A stretch of DNA of 64,000 nucleotides, taken from the NCBI RefSeq assembly GCF_014323705.1, contig NZ_JABVEC010000026.1, forward strand, positions 37,075 to 101,074. The letters run 5' to 3'. Below the pieces are notes generated by a model. That model did not search any database and was not told the origin of the DNA. It was given only the letters and a program-made list of their open reading frames with translations. This stretch comes from Actinomadura alba (GTDB taxonomy: Bacteria; Actinomycetota; Actinomycetes; Streptosporangiales; Streptosporangiaceae). Each line of letters starts with the position of its first letter. Position 1 is the stretch's first letter. Shown here one piece after another: positions 17,202-26,411 of the stretch. A program made the translations under genes and the position numbers.

Positions 17202-20200
17202 GGGGCCGGGCCCCCGACCCCACGGCCCGGAACGCGGAGCGCACCGCGAAACCGGGCGATAAGCCCATCTCGTACGAGTTGGCCGACGCGCTCTGGCTGG
17301 CCGCGCAACAGGCCGCCATGGCACGGCCCATCGACGCGAACCCCACGCCCGAGGATGACCGGCCACCCGGGGGGCGGCCGGACCGGCCGGCCCCCGCGGG
17401 CTCCTCCGCCGGGCCGTCCTCACCGGAGGGCTCGCGGGCCGCACCCGGCCGGCGCCCTTCCACCGGCCGGGGCGACGAGCAGGCCGAGACCGATCAGGCC
17501 GGTCAGCGGGGCGACGCGCCGGGGCTCACCACGCCCGCGGCTCCCGACGAGGCGGTCTGGGGCTCGTTGCAGGCGCGGCCGCGGATCTGGCGGCCGCCGG
17601 CGTCGCTGATCGGCCGGCTCGACGACGACCCCTTCGCGGGCGTTCCACCGCTGCTGAACCGGCGGCGGCTCGCCCACGCGCTGCGCCCGTTCAAGCGGAC
17701 GACCGACTCGCGTACCGAGACCGAACTCGACGACGAGGCGACCGCCGAGCGCGCCGCCGAGGACGGACTGTGGCTGCCCGAACAGCGGCCGGTGCGGGAA
17801 CGATGGCTCGAACTCGACGTCGTCGTGGACGACAGCCGGTTCGCGACCCTGCACCGCCCGGTGGCCGACCAGCTGATCGAAGAGATCACGACGGTGGGCG
17901 CCTTCCGGCGCATCCGGATCCACCTGCTCGACACCGACGGTGCCGAACCCGCGACGCTCACCCTGCGCGGCACCGGCGAGGCGGCTCGGCGGCTGCCCGC
18001 CACCTCCCTTCCGGGCCACGGACGGCGCGAACGCAGGATCATCGTCGTCCTGACCGACGGCGTCGGCGACGCCTGGCACGCGGGCGCCGCTCAGGCGGTG
18101 CTCGCACGGTGGGCGAGGTGCTTCCCGGTCGCCATCGTCCAGATGCTGCCGACCCGGCAGTGGCGCCGGACCGGCATCGCGGCACTCGCCGCGAAGCTGC
18201 GCACGTCGGGCCCCGCACTGTGCAACACGCGCTACCAGGTCTCACTGTCCGCGCTCGGGACGTCCACCTTCCGCACGGCGCCGCCGGGCGAGGTGTGCGT
18301 TCCCGTACTCGAGCTGGGCCCCCGGCAGCTCGCCGGATGGGCCCGCTTCGTCGCCGGTACCGACCACGGGTGGCATGGCCCGGTCACCCTCTGCTCCGAG
18401 AACCCGGTGCCCTGGGCACCCGACGTCGAGGACGACGAACCGATCCCACCCGCGATCGTCGACGACGAGACCGACCTCTCTCCCGCCGAGCTGGTGCGGC
18501 GGTTCCGCGCCGCCGTGCCGCCGACCGTCTACGAGCTGGCCGTACACCTGGCGGCTGCGCCGCTGAACCTGCCGGTGATGCGACTCGTACAGCGCACCAT
18601 GCTGCCCGCTTCACGGCCGGCGGACCTGACCGAACTCGTCGGCAGCGGACTGCTCCAGCGGATCAGGCCGGTCGGCGGGCACGACGCCGAGGCCGTCGAC
18701 AAGGTCACCTACGACTTCCTGCCGGGCACCCGTGCCGAACTGCTCGCCGCCGGGCGCCGGTCCGAGACGAGCAGGGTGCTCATGACCGTCGCCGAGCATC
18801 TCGGCGAGCGGGTGGGCGTGCTGCGCGAGCTGCGCGACATGGTGGTGGCACCACAGCGAGCGGCGGCCCCGGCCATGACCGCCGATGTCGTGCCGTTCGC
18901 CGAGCCCATGCTGCACGCGTTCAGGGCGCTCGCCGGGCCCTACCTCCGGCCCGCACAGAATTTGGACGTCGCCCTGCAGTCCGCGACCTTGGGCGTGGAT
19001 CGCATGGGCGAGTTCTCGATGCCAAATCTTGGTTCTGATATGCCGAGTCAGCCGCAAGGAAGATCCAAAACTGGAAATAATGGCTCCATGCGAACGATCG
19101 ACGAAGAGGCACTTGGCGATGGTCACCGTCCCGCTAAAACAGGGATGGGCAGTGACCGGGACGTAGATAGCAAAACCCCCCTTTCTGGAGTCGGCGTGAC
19201 GATCCGCACCATGCCCCCGGCGGCAGAGCGCAGCCCCTCTGACCCCCCTCCCATATGGGGGAATGTTCCTCCCCGAAATAGAAGCTTCACCGGACGGGAA
19301 GCGCTGCTGGAAACTCTGCACCAGCGGCTCTCCCAAGGCACGACCGCCGTGCTGCCGGAGGCACTGCATGGAATGGGCGGCGTTGGAAAGTCGCAAATCG
19401 CCATAGAATACGTTTATCGTCATACTCAGGACTACGATCTGATCTGGTGGATTCCTTCGGAACGCCCCGGACAGATCCAGCAGAGCCTGGCGGAGCTCGC
19501 GGCCCAGATGGGGCTACCGGTCAGCACCGAGGTCAATGTCGCGGTGCCGGCCGTGCGAGAGGCGCTGCGGCTCGGCCGCCCCTATCGCAACTGGCTGCTG
19601 ATCTTTGATAACGCCGAGCATCTCGAAGAGGTCCAGGACTTCTTCCCCACCAACGGCTCCGGCAAGATCCTGGTCACCTCCCGCAACCAGGGGTGGACCA
19701 GCGTCGCAAGCTCGCTGGAAGTCGACGTCTTCGCCCGGGACGAGAGCATCGCCCTGCTCCGATTGCGCGGCCCGGAACTCGACGCCGGCGACGCCAACGA
19801 ACTGGCCAACCTGCTCGGCGATCTGCCACTCGCCATCGAGCAGGCGGCGGTGTGGCTGTCCGAGACCGGCATGCCGGTGGCCGAGTACCTGCACCTGTTC
19901 CGCGAGAAGCACGAAAAGGCGGCCGAACTTCTGCACGATGCCGCACCGGCCGCCTACGAGCTGCCGGTCGCCGCGGCGTGGAACGTGTCGCTGGACCAGC
20001 TGCGCTCCACCGATCCCGGCGCCCTGCAGCTGCTCCAGATCTGCGCCTTCTTCGCGCCCGAGCCGATCTCGCGCCGGCTGCTCAGCGGTACCCGCAACGT
20101 CGACGGACCTCCGGAGCTGATGGAGGTGCTGTCCGACCCGGTCAAGCTGGGCCGGGCCGTGCGCGCCATCAACCAGTACGCGCTGGCGAAGCTCAGCCAC

Positions 20201-21733
20201 AAGCACAACACGATCATGCTGCACCGCCTCGTGCAACGCGTGCTCGTCGGCCAGTTGACCCCGCAGGAGGCGGCCGAGCTGCGGCACTGCGGTCATCAGC
20301 TGCTCGCCCAGGCGGATCCGAACGCCCCGGACATGTCCGTCCACTGGCCGCAGTACGCGGATCTCCTTCCGCACGTGCTGCACTCCGACATCGTCGAGTG
20401 CGACGACGCGTGGGCCCGCCAGCTCGTGTTGAACCAGATCGAGTTCCTCTGGCAGTGGGGTGACCACCAGGGCTTCCTCAATCTGGCCCAGCGGGCCGTC
20501 GACACCTGGACCGAGAAGCACGGTGCGGATCACGAGCAGACACTCGCCGCAGGGCTGCACCTCGGGCGGGCACTGCGTATGAACGGGCGCTTCCAGGAGG
20601 CCTACGAACACCACGTGAGAGTCCGTGACAGCCTCGCCGCGAGCCGCGGCTTGGAAGACGAGCGGACCCTGGAGGCACAGCAGTTCGTCGGGGGTGACCT
20701 GCGCTATCTCGGCGACTTCGCTCAGGCACTCGAACTCGACAAGCAGTCCTTCGACGTCCTGCGCCGCCGCTTCGGCCAGGACGACCCCAGCACGTTGTGG
20801 CAGGCCCACCTGTACGCCATCGACCTCCGGCTCACCGGGGATCCCGAGCAGGCGCTCGAGCTCGACCGCGACACCTATCAGCGACTGGTCAACCTGTACG
20901 GCGACAACCACCCGCGAGCGGTCGGTTCCCTCGCCTCGATCGCGGTGGACGAGATGGAGTCCGGCCGGTACGTGGAGGGCCGCAACACGATGCGGCAGCA
21001 GATCCAGTACCTGGAGAAGATCCATGAGCCCGGCTCCGCGGGCTTGGCCGAGGGACTCACGAACATGTCGGTCATGGAGCGCAAGGCCGGCGATCACGAG
21101 AGGGCCCTGGAACTGTCGAAGCAGGCCGTGACCCTCTTCCAGGGCAGGTACGGCCGACTGCACCCCGGCACCGTCGCCGCGGCGTTGAACCACGCGGTCA
21201 ATCTCCGGCAGGTCGGCGATCTGGCCGAGTCGATCGCCCTCACCCAGGAGACCATCAAGCACTACCAGTCGATGTTCGGCCCGAGGCATCCGAACACCCC
21301 TGCCGCCTATGTCAACCTCGCCGTCACCCTGCGACAGGACGGCCAGGTGGCCGAGGCGCGGCAGCTCGACGAGTCCTCTCTCGCCACCCTGACGGAAGTA
21401 CTCGGCCCGGACCATCCGCGAAGCATCGTCTGCTCCATCAACCTGGCCAGCGACCTCTATGTGCTCGGCGACTTCGAGGGGGCGCTCCGGCTCGATCGCG
21501 AGTCACTCCAACGCGCCCAGCAGGTCTTGGGAGAGGACCATCCGACTACCCTGGCCTGCGCTCTCAACCACGGGCTCGATCTGCGCGCCGTCGGCGAAGA
21601 GGCGGAGGCCGAGACCCGGCTCGCCGACACGATGGCCCGTCTGCACAGGGCGCTCGGCGATGACCATCCAGCGGTCATGTCGGCTCGTCGCGGTATCCGT
21701 GCCGACTGCGACATCCATCCGATCCCCGTGTGA
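17198..21733 (+). CDS. SAV_2336/vWA-like - NB-ARC ATPase - TPR fusion protein
   Basis: 1511 residues, GTG at 17198 overlapping the MoxR stop. Order: ELADALWLAA segment and Pro-rich linker (1-150); vWA-like domain with degenerate metal site (VVVDDSRFATLH, about 207; VLTDGVGDAWHAG, about 285), resembling SAV_2336 N-terminal proteins; a low-GC linker (about 590-690); STAND/NB-ARC ATPase with P-loop GMGGVGKSQ (about 725), Walker B LLIFDNAEH and GDLPLAIEQAA; then seven or more TPR-type repeats (about 1100-1500; LGDFAQALELDKQS, GDDHPAV). The second half resembles the TPR protein of FxSxx-COOH RiPP loci. An internal GTG at 19196 with GGAG five bases upstream could give a separate NB-ARC-TPR protein. 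Confidence 0.83.
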   Translation: MRGRAPDPTARNAERTAKPGDKPISYELADALWLAAQQAAMARPIDANPTPEDDRPPGGRPDRPAPAGSSAGPSSPEGSRAAPGRRPSTGRGDEQAETDQAGQRGDAPGLTTPAAPDEAVWGSLQARPRIWRPPASLIGRLDDDPFAGVPPLLNRRRLAHALRPFKRTTDSRTETELDDEATAERAAEDGLWLPEQRPVRERWLELDVVVDDSRFATLHRPVADQLIEEITTVGAFRRIRIHLLDTDGAEPATLTLRGTGEAARRLPATSLPGHGRRERRIIVVLTDGVGDAWHAGAAQAVLARWARCFPVAIVQMLPTRQWRRTGIAALAAKLRTSGPALCNTRYQVSLSALGTSTFRTAPPGEVCVPVLELGPRQLAGWARFVAGTDHGWHGPVTLCSENPVPWAPDVEDDEPIPPAIVDDETDLSPAELVRRFRAAVPPTVYELAVHLAAAPLNLPVMRLVQRTMLPASRPADLTELVGSGLLQRIRPVGGHDAEAVDKVTYDFLPGTRAELLAAGRRSETSRVLMTVAEHLGERVGVLRELRDMVVAPQRAAAPAMTADVVPFAEPMLHAFRALAGPYLRPAQNLDVALQSATLGVDRMGEFSMPNLGSDMPSQPQGRSKTGNNGSMRTIDEEALGDGHRPAKTGMGSDRDVDSKTPLSGVGVTIRTMPPAAERSPSDPPPIWGNVPPRNRSFTGREALLETLHQRLSQGTTAVLPEALHGMGGVGKSQIAIEYVYRHTQDYDLIWWIPSERPGQIQQSLAELAAQMGLPVSTEVNVAVPAVREALRLGRPYRNWLLIFDNAEHLEEVQDFFPTNGSGKILVTSRNQGWTSVASSLEVDVFARDESIALLRLRGPELDAGDANELANLLGDLPLAIEQAAVWLSETGMPVAEYLHLFREKHEKAAELLHDAAPAAYELPVAAAWNVSLDQLRSTDPGALQLLQICAFFAPEPISRRLLSGTRNVDGPPELMEVLSDPVKLGRAVRAINQYALAKLSHKHNTIMLHRLVQRVLVGQLTPQEAAELRHCGHQLLAQADPNAPDMSVHWPQYADLLPHVLHSDIVECDDAWARQLVLNQIEFLWQWGDHQGFLNLAQRAVDTWTEKHGADHEQTLAAGLHLGRALRMNGRFQEAYEHHVRVRDSLAASRGLEDERTLEAQQFVGGDLRYLGDFAQALELDKQSFDVLRRRFGQDDPSTLWQAHLYAIDLRLTGDPEQALELDRDTYQRLVNLYGDNHPRAVGSLASIAVDEMESGRYVEGRNTMRQQIQYLEKIHEPGSAGLAEGLTNMSVMERKAGDHERALELSKQAVTLFQGRYGRLHPGTVAAALNHAVNLRQVGDLAESIALTQETIKHYQSMFGPRHPNTPAAYVNLAVTLRQDGQVAEARQLDESSLATLTEVLGPDHPRSIVCSINLASDLYVLGDFEGALRLDRESLQRAQQVLGEDHPTTLACALNHGLDLRAVGEEAEAETRLADTMARLHRALGDDHPAVMSARRGIRADCDIHPIPV

Positions 21734-21965
21734 TCACCTGAGCGGTGGGATCCGTCCCTGCGGCCCTGGATCCCACCGCCGTTCCACAGGAACGCATATT
21801 TGTAAAGGGCTCTCTTGACAAGAACCCACGGACATCCTTGCCGACAGGCACGAAAGCCGATCAGATTAGGTCATTCGCAAATCGCCATTTTGGTCTGTCA
21901 CTCAGTCATCGATGTCGCACTAGGGCGCTACATGGACAAGATAGACATCCCGACGTATAGTGCAG

Positions 21966-21984
21966 TAGGTATATTTCCTACCTA
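21966..21984. promoter_or_regulatory. Inverted repeat in AT-rich gap after the conflict locus
   Basis: TAGGTA-N7-TACCTA is a perfect 6-bp inverted repeat in a 391-bp, unusually AT-rich gap (21734-22124) between the giant fusion gene and the first DUF397 gene. TTGACA lies upstream at about 21817. The gap holds no convincing gene; the repeat may be an operator for the DUF397 gene. Confidence 0.3.
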
Positions 21985-22124
21985 TCTCGACAAGCGATTT
22001 CTGGCTGCCTAAGAAAGAATGGAAATATGACCAGGTGAGCAACTCCGGGTCCCGAGCCCCCCGCGGACATGCCGTCCCGTCTTCTCGCGGCCATTGAGGA
22101 TGCTGCTACAGAGCGGAAGAAGGA

Positions 22125-22367
22125 ATGGTCAGTCAAGAGGAGTTGGAAAATGCCTCGTGGCGCAAGAGCAGCCAGTCCGATGAGGCCAATAGTGGCTGCG
22201 TGAGCATGGCATCACTGGGCGCTTTTCGCGCCATACGGGACAGCAAGGATCCTCACGGTCCAGCGCTCGTATTCAATGCCACCGAATTGCGTTCATTTTT
22301 TGCCGAGATAAGGCGAGGGGGTTTCGATTTTCCAAATTGCGGGACGAACGGAGGCGCGGCCGGGTGA
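22125..22367 (+). CDS. DUF397 domain protein
   Basis: 80 residues, ATG preceded by AGAAGGA. The DUF397 core is plain: WRKSSQSD, then a cysteine and RAIRDSKDPHGPALVF, then a short terminal helix. These small actinobacterial proteins normally sit directly behind an XRE-DUF5753 regulator and belong to the WhiJ-like group that affects development. Here no regulator is adjacent: the upstream neighbour is the vWA-NB-ARC-TPR gene, so it is either an orphan or part of that locus. Confidence 0.88.
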   Translation: MVSQEELENASWRKSSQSDEANSGCVSMASLGAFRAIRDSKDPHGPALVFNATELRSFFAEIRRGGFDFPNCGTNGGAAG

Positions 22368-22395
22368 AGCACCACGCCTCCCGGTCATGTTCGCT

Positions 22396-22602
22396 TCAGA
22401 GGTCGAATTCGTCGCTCTTGATGGCGGCCATGAACGTCCGCCATTCGGCAACCGAGAAGGCGAGGTGCGGGCCACCCGGGTTCTTGGAGTCCCGGACCGC
22501 CCGATCCTCGCCGATCGTGGCGACCTCCACGCATGCGGCGATGGCAGGGTCGCTGCTACGGCGGCTCTTCCGCCACGCGGGCATGCCAACTGAAGTGCTC
22601 AT
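22396..22602 (-). CDS. DUF397 domain protein
   Basis: 68 residues with the standard DUF397 pattern: MPAWRKSRRSSD, a central cysteine (ACVEVA), VRDSKNPGGPHLAFS and W..F. It converges on the other DUF397 gene, with 28 bp between their ends. No XRE partner lies upstream on its strand; only an AT-rich gap with two inverted repeats is there. Two unlike DUF397 genes meeting tail to tail is odd and may be the remains of a regulator cluster. Confidence 0.88.
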   Translation of the reverse strand: MSTSVGMPAWRKSRRSSDPAIAACVEVATIGEDRAVRDSKNPGGPHLAFSVAEWRTFMAAIKSDEFDL

Positions 22603-22656
22603 GGTTTCTCCTTAGAACATGCATCCGCCGACACTCGTCAGGCTGCGCCGACAGAG

Positions 22657-22708
22657 TAGTTGGTATCGAGACCAAACTATCGCAGCATTTCCACAGACAG
22701 GAAATGCT
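22657..22708. promoter_or_regulatory. Two inverted repeats upstream of the DUF397 gene and recD2
   Basis: In the 316-bp gap 22603-22918, one near-palindrome (TAGTTGGT-N6-ACCAAACTA, 22657-22679) is followed at once by a perfect 9-bp stem (AGCATTTCC-N7-GGAAATGCT, 22684-22708). They lie 55-105 bp upstream of the minus-strand DUF397 start. The region is AT-rich and has no credible gene. Operator or transcript hairpin are both possible. Confidence 0.4.
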
Positions 22709-22918
22709 TCTCGTTATCCTCAGCGAAAGCCCCGCTAATGCATAATTACTCTTAAGGTCATAAACAGCACATATCGCCAAGGCATGGATGGCGTTCCGCA
22801 TTCGCTAATACGACCAATGACTAACAAAGTCCCTCGATACCAGCCGATCAGTGATCTTGCGGTACGTATCGCCACACCAGGGCCGTGATCATCGTGATCG
22901 GCCACGGAGTTGGGCAAG

Positions 22919-25138
22919 ATGGCGATCGTGACGGGAACACGACCGGCCGCTCCACCCGAGAGGCGCGAACTCGAAGCGGTGCTCGAGCGGTTCACCTATG
23001 TCAACGACGAGACCGGCTACACCATCGCCCGGGTGGCCACCGAACGCTCGGGCACCGACCTGCTGACCGTCGTCGGGGCCCTGCTGGGCGCCCAGGTCGG
23101 TGAGAGCCTGCGGCTCACGGGCCGGTGGACCTCGCATCCGAAGTACGGCCGCCAGTTCGAGGTGCACTCCTACACGACCGTACTGCCGGCCACCATTCAG
23201 GGGATCCGGCGCTACCTGGGCTCCGGGCTGATCAAGGGCATCGGCCCGAAGATGGCCGAGCGGATGGTGGACCACTTCGGCACCGACATCCTGCGGGTGA
23301 TCGAGGAGGAGCCGGGCCGGCTGATCGAGGTGCACGGGCTCGGCCCGAAGCGCTCGAAGCTCATCGCCGATGCGTGGGAGGAGCAGAAGGCCATCAAGGA
23401 GGTGATGGTCTTCCTGCAGGGCCATGGCGTCTCCACTTCCCTCGCCGTGCGGATCTACAAGCAGTACGGCGAGGAATCGATCAAGGTGGTGCGCGAGGAG
23501 CCGTACCGCCTGGCCGCCGACGTGTGGGGCATCGGATTCAAGACCGCCGACACCATCGCCCGCGCCGTCGGCATCCCGCACGACAGCCCGGAACGGATCA
23601 AGGCCGGCCTGCAGTACACCCTCTCCGAAGCGGCCGACGACGGCCACTGCTACCTGCCCGAGCCCAATCTCGTCGCCCAGGCGGTGAAGATCCTGGAAGT
23701 GCCGCACGAGCTCGTCGGCCCCTGCCTGGACGAGCTGGTGGCGGCGGAAGGGCTCGTCAGAGAGACGGTGCCTCTGGAGGACGGGGAGGTACCCGCCGTC
23801 TACCTGGTGCCCTTCCACCGGGCCGAGCGCTCCGTGGCCGGTGGCCTGCTGGAGCTGCTGCGCACCGAGCAGGACCGGATGCCCGCCTTCCAGGACGTCG
23901 ACTGGGACAAGGCGCTGGCGTGGTTGCGGCAGCGCACCGGGCACGAACTCGCGCCCGAGCAGGAGGAGGCGGTACGGCTCGCGCTCACTGCGAAGGTGGC
24001 CGTGCTCACCGGCGGCCCCGGCTGCGGGAAGAGCTTCACCGTGCGCTCCATCATCGAGCTGGCCAAGGCCAAGAAGGCCAAGGTCGTACTCGTCGCGCCC
24101 ACCGGGCGGGCCGCCAAGCGGCTGGCCGAGCTGACCGGCCACGAGGCGGCCACCGTGCACCGGCTGCTGCAGTTGCAGCCCGGCGGCGACGCCAAGTTCG
24201 ACCGGGACAACCCGCTCGACGCCGACCTGGTGGTGGTCGACGAGACCTCCATGATCGACGTGATCCTCGCCAACAAGCTGGTCAAGGCCATCGCGCGCGG
24301 TGCCCATTTCCTGCTGGTCGGCGATGTCGACCAGCTCCCCTCGGTCGGCGCCGGCGAGGTGCTGCGCGATCTGCTCGCCGCCGAGTCGATACCGCGGGTC
24401 CGGCTGACCAAGATCTTCCGGCAGGCGCAGGAGTCCGGCATCGTCGTCAACGCTCATCGGATCAACGCCGGCCGGCCGCCGCGCACCGAAGGGTTCCCCG
24501 ACTTCTTCCTGTTCCCCTGCGAGGACACCGAGGCGACCGCTGAGCTGACCGTCGACATCGTGGCCGGCCGCATCCCGCGAAAGTTCGGCCTGGATCCGCG
24601 CCGCGACATCCAGGTTCTCGCGCCCATGCACCGCGGGCCGGCGGGGGCGGGCAACCTCAACGCGCTGCTGCAGAACGCGCTCACGCCACAAGCGGACGGA
24701 CGGCCCGAACGGCGCTACGGCGGCCGCGTCTTCCGCGTCGGCGACAAGGTGACCCAGCTGCGCAACAACTACGACAAGGGCGCGGCCGGAGTGTTCAACG
24801 GCACCGTCGGAGTGGTCACCGGCCTGTCCCTCGAGGACCATACGCTGACCGTGCTGACCGACGAGGACGAGAGCGTCGACTACGACTTCGCCGAGCTGGA
24901 CGAGCTCGCCCACTCGTACGCCATGACCATCCACCGCTCACAGGGCAGCGAGTACCCCGCCGTGGTCATCCCGCTCACGACGAGCTCTTGGATGATGCTG
25001 CAGCGCAACCTGCTCTACACCGCGGTGACCCGCGCCAAGAAGCTGGTGGTGCTGGCCGGTTCCCGGCGTGCCCTCGCCGCCGCCGTGCGCACCGCGGGAG
25101 CGGGCCGGCGGCACACCGCTCTCGACCACCGCCTGTGA
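22919..25138 (+). CDS. recD2: RecD2-type ATP-dependent 5'-3' DNA helicase
   Basis: 739 residues from the ATG at 22919 (GGAG nine bases upstream; an in-frame TTG at 22910 is less likely). The N-terminal OB-like domain and tandem helix-hairpin-helix region (KGIGPKMAERMVDHFG, VHGLGPKR, about residues 105-145) come before the SF1B core: Walker A LTGGPGCGKSF (about 362), Walker B VVDETSMID, QLPSVGAGEVLRDL, and motif VI YTAVTRAKKLVVL. The N-terminal extension separates RecD2 from RecBCD-associated RecD. Role in DNA repair or replication restart is inferred from the family. Confidence 0.94.
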   Translation: MAIVTGTRPAAPPERRELEAVLERFTYVNDETGYTIARVATERSGTDLLTVVGALLGAQVGESLRLTGRWTSHPKYGRQFEVHSYTTVLPATIQGIRRYLGSGLIKGIGPKMAERMVDHFGTDILRVIEEEPGRLIEVHGLGPKRSKLIADAWEEQKAIKEVMVFLQGHGVSTSLAVRIYKQYGEESIKVVREEPYRLAADVWGIGFKTADTIARAVGIPHDSPERIKAGLQYTLSEAADDGHCYLPEPNLVAQAVKILEVPHELVGPCLDELVAAEGLVRETVPLEDGEVPAVYLVPFHRAERSVAGGLLELLRTEQDRMPAFQDVDWDKALAWLRQRTGHELAPEQEEAVRLALTAKVAVLTGGPGCGKSFTVRSIIELAKAKKAKVVLVAPTGRAAKRLAELTGHEAATVHRLLQLQPGGDAKFDRDNPLDADLVVVDETSMIDVILANKLVKAIARGAHFLLVGDVDQLPSVGAGEVLRDLLAAESIPRVRLTKIFRQAQESGIVVNAHRINAGRPPRTEGFPDFFLFPCEDTEATAELTVDIVAGRIPRKFGLDPRRDIQVLAPMHRGPAGAGNLNALLQNALTPQADGRPERRYGGRVFRVGDKVTQLRNNYDKGAAGVFNGTVGVVTGLSLEDHTLTVLTDEDESVDYDFAELDELAHSYAMTIHRSQGSEYPAVVIPLTTSSWMMLQRNLLYTAVTRAKKLVVLAGSRRALAAAVRTAGAGRRHTALDHRL

Positions 25139-25247
25139 ACCCCTACCTCGCCGCCCCCGTACCGGGGTGCGGTGCCAGGGGCGTCTCAGGGATCCCTCAG
25201 GGCGAATCCCGATGTCGCGCCGGCCGCGCCGAAGGCATGCTCGTCAC

Positions 25248-25523
25248 ATGAGCGAAAACACCTCCCCGATCTCGTTCCACCGCACCCGCGACGGCAAGAT
25301 CCTCGCCGGAGTCTGCGCCAGCGTCGGCCGCCAGTTCGGCGTCGACGTCAACCTCATCAGGCTGGCCCTGGTCATCACCGCCTTCTTCACCGGCGGCACC
25401 GCCGTGGCGATCTACGTCGCCGCGTGGCTGCTCATCCCGGAGGAGGGCAAGACCACCTCCATCGCCCAGGACCTGATCAGCAAGCACACGAACAAGAGCA
25501 CCGACAAGTACGTCGCGCCCTGA
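25248..25523 (+). CDS. PspC domain protein
   Basis: 91 residues, ATG at 25248. The PspC domain is short and complete: FHRTRDGKILAGVCASVGRQ, then one hydrophobic stretch (about residues 40-66, with AIYVAAWLLIPEEG at its end) that would anchor it in the membrane, and a charged tail. PspC proteins act in envelope stress sensing. No PspA or other phage-shock gene is adjacent, so its partner is unknown. Confidence 0.9.
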   Translation: MSENTSPISFHRTRDGKILAGVCASVGRQFGVDVNLIRLALVITAFFTGGTAVAIYVAAWLLIPEEGKTTSIAQDLISKHTNKSTDKYVAP

Positions 25524-25614
25524 CCGGTCGCCCCCGCACCAGGGCCGTGACCGGCGGCCGAGCCGTCCGCTCCGGTGTCGTACAGGACCCGGAGCGGGGT
25601 GGCATGCTGAGGTA

Positions 25615-26343
25615 ATGGACGAGCCAAAGGTCTACCTCCGCTTCGCCGCCGAGCTACGGTCGTTCCTGGCCCCGCGCAATCGCCACGGGCAGGTGGCGGT
25701 CGCCCACGACGGGACGTCCTCGCTGGGACATCTGATCCAGTCGCTCGGACTTCCGATTCCGGAGATCGGCGCTCTCGTCGCCGACGGCCGTGACGTGGCG
25801 CACTCCCACCGGCCCACCGCGGGCGAGACCGTGTCGATCGAGGCACCGCAGCGGCCACAGGAACTGCCGATCACCCCGCCGAGGTTCCTGCTGGACGTCC
25901 ATCTCGGCAAGCTGGCCCGCCGGCTCCGGCTCATCGGCGTCGACACCGCCTACGACAACGACCGCGACGACCCCGCCCTCGTCGTCCAGGCGAACGCCGA
26001 ACGACGCGTCCTGCTGACCCAGGATCGCGGCCTGCTGTGCCGCCGAAACCTGTGGCTCGGCGCCCACGTTCGCGGCACCGACCCCGACGAGCAGTTGCAG
26101 GACGTCCTGGAGCGGTTCGCACCACCACTGGCCCCCTGGACCCGCTGCACCAACTGCAACGGCGAGCTGGCCCCGACGGGCAAGGATGAGGTGGAGCACC
26201 TGCTCCAGCCCGGCACCAGCCGCAATTACGACAACTACGGGAAGTGCTCCGAGTGCGACCGGGTCTACTGGCGCGGAGCGCACAGCCGGCAGCTCGAGGC
26301 CATCGTCGAAAAGGCGACCCGTACCGTGAGCGCACACCACTGA
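25615..26343 (+). CDS. Mut7-C RNase with N-terminal ubiquitin-like domain
   Basis: 242 residues. The first about 80 residues look like a beta-grasp (ubiquitin/ThiS-like) domain ending ETVSIEAPQ. A PIN-like Mut7-C nuclease follows from about residue 87 (FLLDVHLGKLARRLRLIG; acidic residues in YDNDRDD and TQDRGLL), closed by a zinc-ribbon-like pair CTNC...CSEC and a WRGAH motif. This ubiquitin-Mut7-C fusion is common in bacteria and thought to be an RNase. Stand-alone gene, no clear operon. Confidence 0.9.
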   Translation: MDEPKVYLRFAAELRSFLAPRNRHGQVAVAHDGTSSLGHLIQSLGLPIPEIGALVADGRDVAHSHRPTAGETVSIEAPQRPQELPITPPRFLLDVHLGKLARRLRLIGVDTAYDNDRDDPALVVQANAERRVLLTQDRGLLCRRNLWLGAHVRGTDPDEQLQDVLERFAPPLAPWTRCTNCNGELAPTGKDEVEHLLQPGTSRNYDNYGKCSECDRVYWRGAHSRQLEAIVEKATRTVSAHH

Positions 26344-26411
26344 GACGGATCGCCATCGGGCAGCAAAGAATTGAGCGGCCGAACCGGGCGGACCCTGACT
26401 AGAGTGCCCGG

